Source: Chloroflexota bacterium (lineage in GTDB: Bacteria; Chloroflexota; Anaerolineae; Promineifilales; Promineifilaceae). From it: DNA of 6,091 bases. The position numbers and the translations under genes are program-made. This document shows, piece by piece, positions 1-6,091 of the stretch. The stretch is taken from assembly GCA_008501785.1 (NCBI GenBank), contig QQUD01001053.1, positions 1 to 6,091 on the forward strand, in the 5' to 3' direction. The notes beneath the pieces were generated by a model that saw nothing but the letters and a program-made list of their open reading frames with translations, was not told the DNA's origin and ran no database searches. The number at the start of each line of letters is the position of its first letter. Positions within the stretch are counted from its first letter, which is position 1.

Positions 1-1611
1 CCCGTCAGCCCGCTCCGTATCCAGGCGTGTGAATGGTGTGAAAATGCGCAACTGATCTTTAACACGAATACCTGGGCCGTTATCTTGAACCCAAAAGCGA
101 ATCAACCCATTTTCTTGAACTTTGTATCCCAGCGTTAAATGAGGGGGTTGCCCACCATATTTAAGGCCATTGCTCAAATAATTTACCCAAATCTCTTCAA
201 TCCACGGCGCATACCCTACCGGAATCGGCCAGTAATCGGGGGTCTCAACCGTAGCCATCGCATCTTCAATATCGTAATACAAGCGTTGTTTCGCTTCGGT
301 GATAATCAAGTTCATATCCAGCGACTGCATCTCAATTGATTGCTGCCGTACATGTGCCAGAAACAATAATGATTCAATAATGTTATCCATCTTTTGCGCC
401 ATTTGGTGAATGATTTCCGCATAGTTATGGATAGTTGGATCATCGGCAATGGCGGTTACAGAAGATAAGAGTTCACTCATCCCGACAACAACCCCAAGCG
501 GGCTTTTTAAATCGTGTGCAACCATTTGCGAAAAAGCTTTTAGCTCTTCATTTTGCAGCCGCATCTCATTTTCTAGATGAACACGTGCCGTAATATCTCG
601 CAGCACAATCAGTCGGCCTTTGATATTATCGCCTGAGTTTCGTACATGTGAAACGCTTAAATCGTAGTAAACAGTGCTCTCGTTTTGTTCAAACGCGATT
701 TCTTGGGAAACGGCCGTTTCCGCCCCCAACATCGCTGGCTGATCACCAAATTTAGCCAAAATCAGGTCACTCCCCTGACCAATCGCGTCTTTGTTTTGTA
801 CACCCAACAACGCCTGCATTTTGTGATTTAAATCGACAATCCGATTCTGTGTATCTAACACAATCATCGCGTCATCCATATTGTCAATCAGCGTGTTCCG
901 GGCAATCGGCGTCAAATCTAAAAAGCGAAACTGAAACAGCGCCACCATCAACAATATCCCGGATAAGCTAAACACAATGGTTGTTGGATTAAAATTAGAC
1001 AGTGGCAAAACATCTAAAACATAGAGTGTATCTGAAAAGATGGGCAGCAAGGTGCTGGTGATCAGCAGACTAATTTGCCATCGATAGAGGCGCTGCGTCG
1101 TCACCAGTCGTTTAATCAATAACCCCAAACTCAAAGCAAACAACACATACCCGTGTGGGGCATGGATCGTATAAAACCAAAACTGGTAATCATAAGAAAC
1201 GAGCGAGATAGGCCCCGAAGCACCATCCAATGTGGAAACACCCCGCCACCAATGATGCCAGGGATTTGTCCAAATCATCAAATTTGTGAGTGTGGGAATC
1301 ACAAAGAACCAGGGCTTGACACGCGCCCATTGGTGTTGATGCTCTGTGTATTCAATGACCAACAACAGCCAAAAAACTGGCAGATACGCAATGCCGATAA
1401 AAGAAATATCTGCCAAAAATAATTTGCCGCTGAGAGAGGGAGCAACGTACTCAAAGAGCGCCAACATGATCCAGATGAGCAGGCAGATCATCACAAAAGA
1501 AAACAATCGTGCTACAGGTTGCGACCGCCGCCGCCAACCATAAACAACCAGCCACAAAATAATCAGGTCAGAAATGATCAATGGAAACAAGTATGGGAAA
1601 AAGGTGTTCAT
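1..1611 (-). CDS. Membrane sensor histidine kinase (7TM-PAS-HisKA-HATPase), 3' end outside window
   Basis: The frame is open from ATG at 1611 to the left edge, giving 537 codons without a stop; an in-frame TAA lies two codons upstream, so this ATG is the first possible start. Only a weak ribosome site is visible. Residues 1-230 are strongly hydrophobic with several membrane helices (about 6-25, 36-56, 68-87, 99-115, 143-166, 178-198, 209-229), matching the HisKA_7TM type of sensor region. A PAS domain follows at about 236-345 and ends in the typical VLRDIT segment. The H box AHDLKSPL puts the phosphorylated His at 366. The N box (IWVNYLSNGLKYGG, N477 and N481), G1 box (VQDNGPGI, D510) and F box (IFTPFTRLD, 523-531) show an ATP-binding domain. 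The window ends just before the expected G2 box, so the ATP lid and any receiver domain are unseen. The protein should autophosphorylate and pass phosphate to a response regulator; ligand and regulator are unknown. One AACGGCCGTT copy lies in the PAS coding region. Confidence 0.93.
   Translation of the reverse strand, partial: MNTFFPYLFPLIISDLIILWLVVYGWRRRSQPVARLFSFVMICLLIWIMLALFEYVAPSLSGKLFLADISFIGIAYLPVFWLLLVIEYTEHQHQWARVKPWFFVIPTLTNLMIWTNPWHHWWRGVSTLDGASGPISLVSYDYQFWFYTIHAPHGYVLFALSLGLLIKRLVTTQRLYRWQISLLITSTLLPIFSDTLYVLDVLPLSNFNPTTIVFSLSGILLMVALFQFRFLDLTPIARNTLIDNMDDAMIVLDTQNRIVDLNHKMQALLGVQNKDAIGQGSDLILAKFGDQPAMLGAETAVSQEIAFEQNESTVYYDLSVSHVRNSGDNIKGRLIVLRDITARVHLENEMRLQNEELKAFSQMVAHDLKSPLGVVVGMSELLSSVTAIADDPTIHNYAEIIHQMAQKMDNIIESLLFLAHVRQQSIEMQSLDMNLIITEAKQRLYYDIEDAMATVETPDYWPIPVGYAPWIEEIWVNYLSNGLKYGGQPPHLTLGYKVQENGLIRFWVQDNGPGIRVKDQLRIFTPFTRLDTERADG
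706..721. repeat. AACGGCCGTT palindrome copy 1 (16-bp perfect palindrome)
   Basis: GGAAACGGCCGTTTCC is a perfect 16-bp inverted repeat without a spacer, the longest of the five copies. It lies inside the kinase gene, in the PAS region, where the minus strand reads GAA ACG GCC GTT TCC (Glu-Thr-Ala-Val-Ser). Confidence 0.85.
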
Positions 1612-1650
1612 AATTTACTTGTCTATTTATGAATGAAGTTACAGATTACC

Positions 1651-1785
1651 GGTAGCATAGTGCAAAACGGCCGTTTCTCCCAACACCCAATCTTCAACAA
1701 CTTTGTCCTCGACACAATCGCTTGTAATTTAGCATCCGTCCCGCACACCCCAAATTTCTTTCAGAATTGCATTCGTTATGCTACC
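1651..1785. repeat. 9-bp inverted repeat, arms 117 bp apart
   Basis: GGTAGCATA at 1651-1659 is the exact reverse complement of TATGCTACC at 1777-1785, and matching stops outside these nine bases. The arms flank most of the gap downstream of the AT-rich gene pair and enclose one AACGGCCGTT copy. The pair could be chance, a long-range stem or the edges of a small decayed element. No target-site duplication is visible, and the arms do not fit integron attC core rules. Confidence 0.3.
1665..1676. repeat. AACGGCCGTT palindrome copy 2 (12 bp, intergenic)
   Basis: AAACGGCCGTTT is a perfect 12-bp palindrome, 54 bp upstream of the kinase start codon. It is the only copy outside a gene. Taken alone it could be read as an operator, but the four copies inside genes argue for a genome-wide motif. 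Confidence 0.8.
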
Positions 1786-1862
1786 AGTTCGATATGGCAG
1801 CTAATTTATCTTCATTGAGCCGCTGTTTAAGTTTTGCATATTCATAACTGGGTATTGAACCC

Positions 1863-2600
1863 TCAATATTGTGCAATCGCAGATTGTGAGTATTTATTAC
1901 TTGGTAACTGATCCCAATAACGATTTTGCAGCAAACGGCCGTTTTTTTTCTTCTGAACACCGCCCCATTGCTTAAAAAAGAAGGGGACATCTGCTGTAAT
2001 GCATTGCTCCCGAATATCAATTACCCATTGTTCTTTTATTGGACGAGAGCCGGGACCTGATTCTCCACCAGTAATGACCCAATCAATATTTACTAGGTTC
2101 AAGTCATTTAAAGGTCCCAGCAATGGTTCTAAAGACAAAAACTTAATTTTTGCTCCGGTTGCTCTTAAGTGATCAATACGATGAGTATATGCAGAATTTT
2201 CTACACTAACGCCCATCCACACGTTATCAGGCCAATTAAGTTCATCATTCAATTGCAGCAATCGTTCGGAACGTTTTGTCAAGACCTGAAACGTATGCCA
2301 AGAAGCTCGACGCATGACATCAAATACACGTTGAATGTAATCAAGTGGTACATTCTGATGAAATAAGTCACTCATTGAATTGACAAAGATTTGTTGAGGT
2401 TTCTTCCAGGTTAACGGCCGTTCCAACATATGTTCTTGCAAAGTAAGTTCAAATCCATTTACATAATTGGCTTGCCCCATCGCTTTCAAACGCTTTGCCA
2501 TCCGCTCCGCATAACAATTTTTACAACCGGGACTTACTTTCGTACACCCTGTAACAGGATTCCAAGTTGATTCTGTCCATTCAATTTTTGATGTAGCCAT
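1863..2600 (-). CDS. DUF5131 / phage Gp37-Gp68 family three-Cys-motif protein
   Basis: This is a 245-residue protein with ATG at 2600, preceded by a good ribosome site (AAGGTG, 2608-2613, seven bases from the start). It matches the DUF5131 (Gp37/Gp68) family throughout: [14 protein letters not shown] at the N-terminus, a cysteine cluster C19-X6-C26-X2-C29, then [10 protein letters not shown] (72-81), TFQVLTKR (103-110), VWMGVSVEN (127-135), LSLEPLLGP (155-163), [12 protein letters not shown] (176-187), FFFKQWGG (207-214) and the closing motif [13 protein letters not shown] (221-233). The cluster resembles the [4Fe-4S] site of radical-SAM enzymes, but with CX6CX2C instead of CX3CX2C; enzymatic activity is inferred. 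The gene lies 59 bp after tcmP on the same strand, the usual pairing for these families. A TGCTACAAT extended -10-like element (2643-2651) in that gap might give some independent expression. It appears intact. Despite the phage-derived family name, no phage genes surround it. Confidence 0.9.
   Translation of the reverse strand: MATSKIEWTESTWNPVTGCTKVSPGCKNCYAERMAKRLKAMGQANYVNGFELTLQEHMLERPLTWKKPQQIFVNSMSDLFHQNVPLDYIQRVFDVMRRASWHTFQVLTKRSERLLQLNDELNWPDNVWMGVSVENSAYTHRIDHLRATGAKIKFLSLEPLLGPLNDLNLVNIDWVITGGESGPGSRPIKEQWVIDIREQCITADVPFFFKQWGGVQKKKNGRLLQNRYWDQLPSNKYSQSAIAQY
1933..1944. repeat. AACGGCCGTT palindrome copy 3 (12 bp)
   Basis: AAACGGCCGTTT lies near the 3' end of the three-Cys protein gene. 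The minus strand reads AAC GGC CGT TTG (Asn-Gly-Arg-Leu), a codon phase different from copies 1, 4 and 5. It sits on the family's C-terminal GRxL motif. Confidence 0.8.
2413..2422. repeat. AACGGCCGTT palindrome copy 4 (10 bp)
   Basis: This copy lies inside the three-Cys protein gene. The minus strand reads GAA CGG CCG TTA (Glu-Arg-Pro-Leu), the third codon phase used among the copies. Confidence 0.75.
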
Positions 2601-2607
2601 ATTATTT

Positions 2608-2613
2608 CACCTT
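2608..2613 (-). promoter_or_regulatory. Ribosome binding site of the three-Cys protein gene
   Basis: The minus strand reads AAGGTG seven bases before ATG at 2600. It is a good Shine-Dalgarno match and fixes this start codon. Confidence 0.7.
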
Positions 2614-2659
2614 GAAAATAAGATTTGGTGATCTTCATGCACATTGTAGCACAGGGGTT

Positions 2660-3781
2660 CTAAAACAGTGACCGTTGTTTGGGAACTCGAGAAAGAAAAG
2701 TGATGATTACTTCATCTGGAAAAGAGTTTTTTCTGCGTTTATTTCCATCAGATTTCAGAGTTTGTACATAGATTTCCTTTTCTTTCTCAAGCAACCTCAA
2801 CGCTTTCGTTACATGTTTAGGTAAAAATGATGTTTTGTTTATCACAAAATCCCTAACTTGTTTGACTTGTACTTTCTGATTCATAAATTTATTTTGCAGC
2901 TCTTTTGCCAGAGTTTCTGACTCATCAAGCTCAAACAAGACTAATTGATTTGGATTTGTCGCATCCGAAAATCTCACTCCACTTGCCGAATCCACTTTCC
3001 AGAAAGCTTGTTTCATCCTTAGATGACCCAATGAATTATTTGTAGCAAAGAAGAGGTAGTAAATTGGTCTGTTTTTCGAGTTGCGCATTTCAAAATAACG
3101 CACAAATTGAGCATGTTTTTTGAGTTGTTCCTGATAGAGTAACCGCAAATCTTCTACCCTGCTTCCGCTATCCTGAGCAATTTTGAACACATCAGTTGTA
3201 CCAAATAGGTCACTGATATGTTGTCGTGTTACTTTATCAGGGTGTTCGAGGAAACGATTGATCGAATCCGCCATAATGTTGATAAAAACTTCAGTTCTTG
3301 GTTTCTTCAGTAGCTTTTGTACCAAGTCAAATGGGACTCCTTTGAAGCCAAAAGGATCAATAAAAGCAAATATAGGCGCTTTTTGAAATTCATCTTTATC
3401 AAAATTATTTAATAAGTCGCGAAATTCATGTTCAAATGCTCTGGCAACTGGTCTGATTTCAAAATTATCAGGTACTTCGATTTGCTCTAACTCGTCATTT
3501 AACTGCGATATTCTATCGGGTCTCTCGTCTACAAAATGGAAGATCAATCGATTTTTCTGTAAGCGATTTCTGTGTTTCTTTGCTTCCCTCAATGCGATAA
3601 TGGGTGACCCAACTTCACCACCATCATATCGTCCAGGACCACAAAAACCGTCAATATAAACGATGTTCTGAAAAGCTGTTCCGAGAATTGGAAACCATGC
3701 ACCCAAATATCGGCGCAAAATTTCATGTTTTGCCAGAGTATGCGGCTCAATTTCCCAAGTTGTTTTTTGAGGTGTTGACAC
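2660..3781 (-). CDS. tcmP: Three-Cys-motif partner protein TcmP
   Basis: I place the start at GTG 3781 (373 residues) because AAGGGG (3789-3794) sits seven bases upstream; a TTG at 3805 would add eight residues but has no ribosome site. The opening TTWEIEPHTLAKHEILRRYL is typical of TcmP. The N-terminal half looks like a Rossmann methyltransferase fold: IDGFCGPGRY (43-52) as the glycine-rich cofactor loop, GGEVGSP (54-60), acidic D85-E86 after the second strand, and FAFIDPFGFKG (138-148) where methyltransferases carry their strand-4 catalytic motif. INIMAD (167-172) and YYLFFATNNSLGHLRMKQ (241-258) are further conserved-looking blocks. Residues about 303-367, rich in Lys and Arg, fit a winged helix. 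I infer a nucleic-acid-acting enzyme or adaptor; activity is unproven for the family. It is followed by its named partner, the three-Cys protein. The gene is AT-rich (sampled lines 25-35% GC) compared with icmF, which suggests transfer. Confidence 0.88.
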   Translation of the reverse strand: MSTPQKTTWEIEPHTLAKHEILRRYLGAWFPILGTAFQNIVYIDGFCGPGRYDGGEVGSPIIALREAKKHRNRLQKNRLIFHFVDERPDRISQLNDELEQIEVPDNFEIRPVARAFEHEFRDLLNNFDKDEFQKAPIFAFIDPFGFKGVPFDLVQKLLKKPRTEVFINIMADSINRFLEHPDKVTRQHISDLFGTTDVFKIAQDSGSRVEDLRLLYQEQLKKHAQFVRYFEMRNSKNRPIYYLFFATNNSLGHLRMKQAFWKVDSASGVRFSDATNPNQLVLFELDESETLAKELQNKFMNQKVQVKQVRDFVINKTSFLPKHVTKALRLLEKEKEIYVQTLKSDGNKRRKNSFPDEVIITFLSRVPKQRSLF

Positions 3782-3788
3782 TTCTTTA

Positions 3789-3794
3789 CCCCTT
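3789..3794 (-). promoter_or_regulatory. Ribosome binding site supporting the GTG start of tcmP
   Basis: The minus strand reads AAGGGG seven bases before GTG at 3781. It lies inside the eight-residue extension that the upstream TTG would give, so it favours the shorter protein. Confidence 0.65.
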
Positions 3795-3825
3795 TTATCC
3801 CACAAACAAGAAACAATACGTTTCC

Positions 3826-3873
3826 ATTTTAGCTTATTCGTAGGATACGCCTAGTTCAACACCTCTAGTTCAA
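3826..3873 (-). promoter_or_regulatory. Candidate promoter/operator region for the tcmP pair
   Basis: The minus strand has TAAAAT at 3826-3831, a 5 of 6 match to a -10 box, about 45 bases before the tcmP start. The only -35-like hexamers are TTGAAC at 3854-3859 and again at 3868-3873. The nearer one is 22 bases from the -10, too far for a standard sigma-70 promoter. The element may be weak or activator-dependent. Confidence 0.25.
3851..3873. repeat. Tandem 9-bp direct repeat CTAGTTCAA, 14-bp period
   Basis: CTAGTTCAA occurs at 3851-3859 and 3865-3873, separated by five bases, between the icmF stop and the tcmP start. Two same-oriented copies in a promoter region could be a regulator-binding site. 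They could also mark an insertion scar at the edge of the AT-rich pair, or be chance. Confidence 0.35.
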
Positions 3874-3874
3874 A

Positions 3875-6091
3875 TCACATATTCCGCCGATACTGCCCCC
3901 CCACCTCATACATCGCCTGCGTAATTTGACCGAGTGAGCAATATTTTGTGGCTTCCATGAGTGCGGTGAAGAGGTTTTGGGTGGTAACGGCCGTTTCCCG
4001 CACCCCCCTCAAAACCTCCACCGACTTCTCAAGATGCCGCCCCTGCAACGCCTGCACCTGCGCAATCTGAAACGACTTCTCCTCCGTCGTCGAGCGAATC
4101 ACCTCTTGCGGAATAATCGTCGGTGAGCCTTCATCAGACAAAAACGTGTTCACGCCAATAATCGGCAGCTTGCCGCTGTGTTTCAAGCTTTCGTAGTAAA
4201 GCGACTCCTCCTGAATTTTGCTGCGCTGATACATCGTTTCCATCGCGCCGAGCACGCCGCCGCGCTCCGTGATGCGATCAAACTCCATCAGCACCGCCTC
4301 TTCCACAAGATCGGTCAACTCATCAATAATAAACGCCCCTTGCAGCGGATTTTCGTTTTTCGATAGCCCCAATTCATGATTGATAATCATCTGAATTGCC
4401 ATCGCCCGCCGCACCGATTCCTCAGTGGGCGTGGTGATGGCTTCGTCATAAGCATTCGTGTGCAGCGAATTGCAGTTGTCGTAAATCGCGTACAGTGCTT
4501 GCAGCGTTGTGCGAATATCATTGAACCCAATCTCCTGCGCGTGCAGCGAACGCCCGCTGGTTTGAATGTGGTATTTCAACTTTTGCGCTCGCTCATTCGC
4601 CTTGTACTTCAACTTCATCGCCTTTGCCCAAATGCGCCGCGCCACCCGTCCAATCACCGCATACTCCGGGTCCACGCCATTCGAGAAAAAGAAGGATAAA
4701 TTCGGGGCAAACTCATTGATGTCCATCCCTCGCGCCAGATAATATTCGACAAACGTAAACCCATTCGCCAGCGTAAATGCCAACTGGCTGATCGGATTCG
4801 CACCCGCTTCGGCAATGTGATACCCCGAAATCGACACTGAATAGAAATTGCGCACATTATTGTCAATAAAATACTGCTGCACATCCCCCTGCAAGCGCAA
4901 GCTGTACTCAGTCGAGAAGATGCACGTATTTTGCGCCTGGTCTTCCTTTAATATGTCGGCCTGAACCGTGCCGCGCACTTTGGAGAGCGTATCGGCTTTG
5001 ATTTGGGCATAAATATCGGGTGACAGCACTTGGTCGCCGGTGATACCCAGCAGCATCAGGCCGAGTCCATCGTTGCCTTCGGGGAGGGTTGCATTGTAAT
5101 GTGGTCTAGCCAGTCTCCGATCCTCATACAATTCCCGCAGTTTCGCCTCAGCATTAGCTTCCAACCCATGCTCACGGATGTACTTCTCACATTGCTGGTC
5201 AATCGCCGCATTCAAGAAAAAGCCCAACATCGTCGCTGCCGGACCATTAATCGTCATCGACACAGACGCCGCCGCATCACACAAATCAAATCCACTGTAC
5301 AGCTTCTTCGCATCATCCAAACTGGCAATCGACACGCCTGAATTGCCAATTTTGCCATAAATATCAGGCCGCGTCGCCGGGTCTTCGCCATACAAAGTTA
5401 CCGAATCCAACGCCGTAGACAACCGCTTCGCAGGCATCCCCAACGAAACGTAGTGGAACCGCTTGTTGGTGCGTTCAGGACCGCCCTCACCGGCAAACAT
5501 GCGCGTTGGGTCTTCGCCTTTGCGCTTAAACGGGAACACCCCCGCCGCAAACGGAAACTCACCCGGCACATTTTCCTGCAAATTCCAACGCAAAATGTCA
5601 CCCCATCCCGTATAACGCGGCAGCACCACACGCGGGATTTGACTATGCGATAATGACTCGGTATGCGTCGGCACTCGAATCTCCCGATTCCGCACCTTGT
5701 ACACAAACTCATCCGCACGATAACGAGAAACTTTGTCACCCCACTCGTCCAAAATCTTTTGATTGTTTCGGTCAAAATGTAGGCTAACCTGCTCGTACAG
5801 CGATTCCAATTCTTTGATGAGGCGATCTTTGTCATCTAAATCGCTGTTTTCTAACGCGCCAATCGATTGGCGAATGCCAAACAGCTGATCCGCGATACCG
5901 GCCTGACCATCTACCCATTCGCCATACCCACGAATCGTTTCCGAAATCTCCGCCAAATACCGCACCCGACGCGGCGGGATGATATGAATCTTTTCGGATA
6001 CACTCTCTTCCTCCAAAAAGTTTGTGTTTAAATTGGCACCCGTTTTTATGGCAACTGTCCCCATAATCTTTTTGTAAAGCAAGTTTGTGCC
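3875..6091 (-). CDS. icmF: Fused isobutyryl-CoA mutase IcmF, C-terminal mutase domain (5' end outside window)
   Basis: The frame is open from the right edge to TGA at 3875, giving 738 residues. The earliest in-window starts (TTG 6082, ATG 6064) have no ribosome site and fall in what looks like the linker of full IcmF (B12 domain, MeaI-type GTPase, mutase), so the gene probably begins outside. Counting from the first codon in the window, [12 protein letters not shown] (38-49) opens the mutase part. Next come GVFPFKR (184-190), the [15 protein letters not shown] block, [52 protein letters not shown] with active-site His425, [11 protein letters not shown] and the terminal [11 protein letters not shown]. 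Gln387 stands where methylmalonyl-CoA mutase has Arg207 to hold the substrate carboxylate; isobutyryl-CoA mutases have Gln there. The expected reaction is adenosylcobalamin-dependent exchange of isobutyryl-CoA and n-butyryl-CoA in the cytoplasm. A relaxed relative acting on other branched acyl-CoAs is possible. GC content is higher than in tcmP. Confidence 0.92.
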   Translation of the reverse strand, partial: GTNLLYKKIMGTVAIKTGANLNTNFLEEESVSEKIHIIPPRRVRYLAEISETIRGYGEWVDGQAGIADQLFGIRQSIGALENSDLDDKDRLIKELESLYEQVSLHFDRNNQKILDEWGDKVSRYRADEFVYKVRNREIRVPTHTESLSHSQIPRVVLPRYTGWGDILRWNLQENVPGEFPFAAGVFPFKRKGEDPTRMFAGEGGPERTNKRFHYVSLGMPAKRLSTALDSVTLYGEDPATRPDIYGKIGNSGVSIASLDDAKKLYSGFDLCDAAASVSMTINGPAATMLGFFLNAAIDQQCEKYIREHGLEANAEAKLRELYEDRRLARPHYNATLPEGNDGLGLMLLGITGDQVLSPDIYAQIKADTLSKVRGTVQADILKEDQAQNTCIFSTEYSLRLQGDVQQYFIDNNVRNFYSVSISGYHIAEAGANPISQLAFTLANGFTFVEYYLARGMDINEFAPNLSFFFSNGVDPEYAVIGRVARRIWAKAMKLKYKANERAQKLKYHIQTSGRSLHAQEIGFNDIRTTLQALYAIYDNCNSLHTNAYDEAITTPTEESVRRAMAIQMIINHELGLSKNENPLQGAFIIDELTDLVEEAVLMEFDRITERGGVLGAMETMYQRSKIQEESLYYESLKHSGKLPIIGVNTFLSDEGSPTIIPQEVIRSTTEEKSFQIAQVQALQGRHLEKSVEVLRGVRETAVTTQNLFTALMEATKYCSLGQITQAMYEVGGQYRRNM
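3986..3995. repeat. AACGGCCGTT palindrome copy 5 (10 bp)
   Basis: This copy lies near the 3' end of icmF. The minus strand reads GAA ACG GCC GTT ACC (Glu-Thr-Ala-Val-Thr), so it gives the same ETAV peptide as copy 1 in an unrelated protein. It falls in a C-terminal stretch that, from memory, varies among IcmF proteins. Confidence 0.75.

Larger units (their letters stand above)
1612..1862. other. 251-bp intergenic region between the three-Cys protein gene and the kinase gene
   Basis: This gap holds no convincing gene, no stem-loop terminator with a T-run and no clear promoter for the kinase. It contains one AACGGCCGTT palindrome (1665-1676) and a 9-bp inverted repeat, GGTAGCATA at 1651-1659 and TATGCTACC at 1777-1785. 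At 1781-1875 a minus-strand frame different from the upstream gene reads like a protein C-terminus (IPSYEYAKLKQRLNEDKLAA) and stops within the right arm of the inverted repeat. It may be a gene remnant or chance. A 61-codon plus-strand frame here (1633-1818) shows no family features. Confidence 0.5.

Noticed and set aside
1153..1422. Plus-strand 89-codon frame
   Set aside because: It lies antisense inside the kinase membrane region, has no family motifs, and the minus-strand reading is a full well-formed protein.
1665..1676. Operator for the kinase gene
   Set aside because: The same palindrome occurs four times inside coding sequence, so a gene-specific operator role is not supported.
1651..1785. 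Integron attC site
   Set aside because: The arms do not fit the GTTRRRY and RYYYAAC core sites, and there is no integrase or cassette array.
1633..1818. Plus-strand 61-codon frame in the intergenic gap
   Set aside because: It has no ribosome site, no recognisable motif and a composition like shadow translation.
1612..1862. Rho-independent terminator after the three-Cys gene
   Set aside because: I found no GC-rich stem-loop followed by a T-run on the minus strand.
1863..2600. Evidence of a prophage from the Gp37/Gp68 family name
   Set aside because: No phage structural, lysis or integrase gene is present, and the family is common on chromosomes beside tcmP.
4376..4699. Plus-strand 107-codon frame opposite icmF
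   Set aside because: It is a shadow of the strongly conserved icmF coding sequence.
5398..5835. Minus-strand 145-codon frame within icmF
   Set aside because: It is a shifted frame of icmF with an Arg- and Cys-rich composition typical of shadows.

Overview
The window holds four genes, all on the minus strand, so transcription runs from right to left. From right to left they are: the C-terminal mutase part of a fused isobutyryl-CoA mutase (icmF, 6091-3875, cut by the right edge); a tcmP gene (3781-2660, three-Cys-motif partner protein); its usual partner, a DUF5131 / phage Gp37-Gp68-type three-Cys protein (2600-1863); and a membrane-bound sensor histidine kinase (1611-1, cut by the left edge). 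I see no RNA genes, CRISPR arrays, transposases or integrases.

The organism is a bacterium of moderate GC content. The IcmF-type mutase, the kinase architecture (HisKA_7TM-like sensor, PAS, HisKA, HATPase) and the wording of the kinase N and G1 boxes fit Chloroflexota (Anaerolineae-like) best. This is inference from memory, not a search result.

The flanking genes look chromosomal: one handles branched acyl-CoA carbon skeletons, the other is signal transduction. By sampled line counts the middle pair (about 1860-3780) is clearly more AT-rich than icmF. It looks like a small accessory cassette set between unrelated genes. tcmP encodes a Rossmann, methyltransferase-like N-terminal half and a probable winged-helix C-terminal end. 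The partner carries a CX6CX2C cysteine cluster like that of a divergent radical-SAM enzyme. These two families are known to occur together, but their joint function is not settled; a nucleic-acid modification or conflict (defence) role is a reasonable hypothesis.

A second signal crosses gene boundaries. The 10-bp palindrome AACGGCCGTT occurs five times in 6.1 kb (naive expectation about 0.006), and every CGGCCG in the window lies inside it. Four copies are in coding sequence, covering all three codon phases, and one is intergenic. That points to selection on the DNA itself, like the highly iterated palindromes of cyanobacteria (HIP1).
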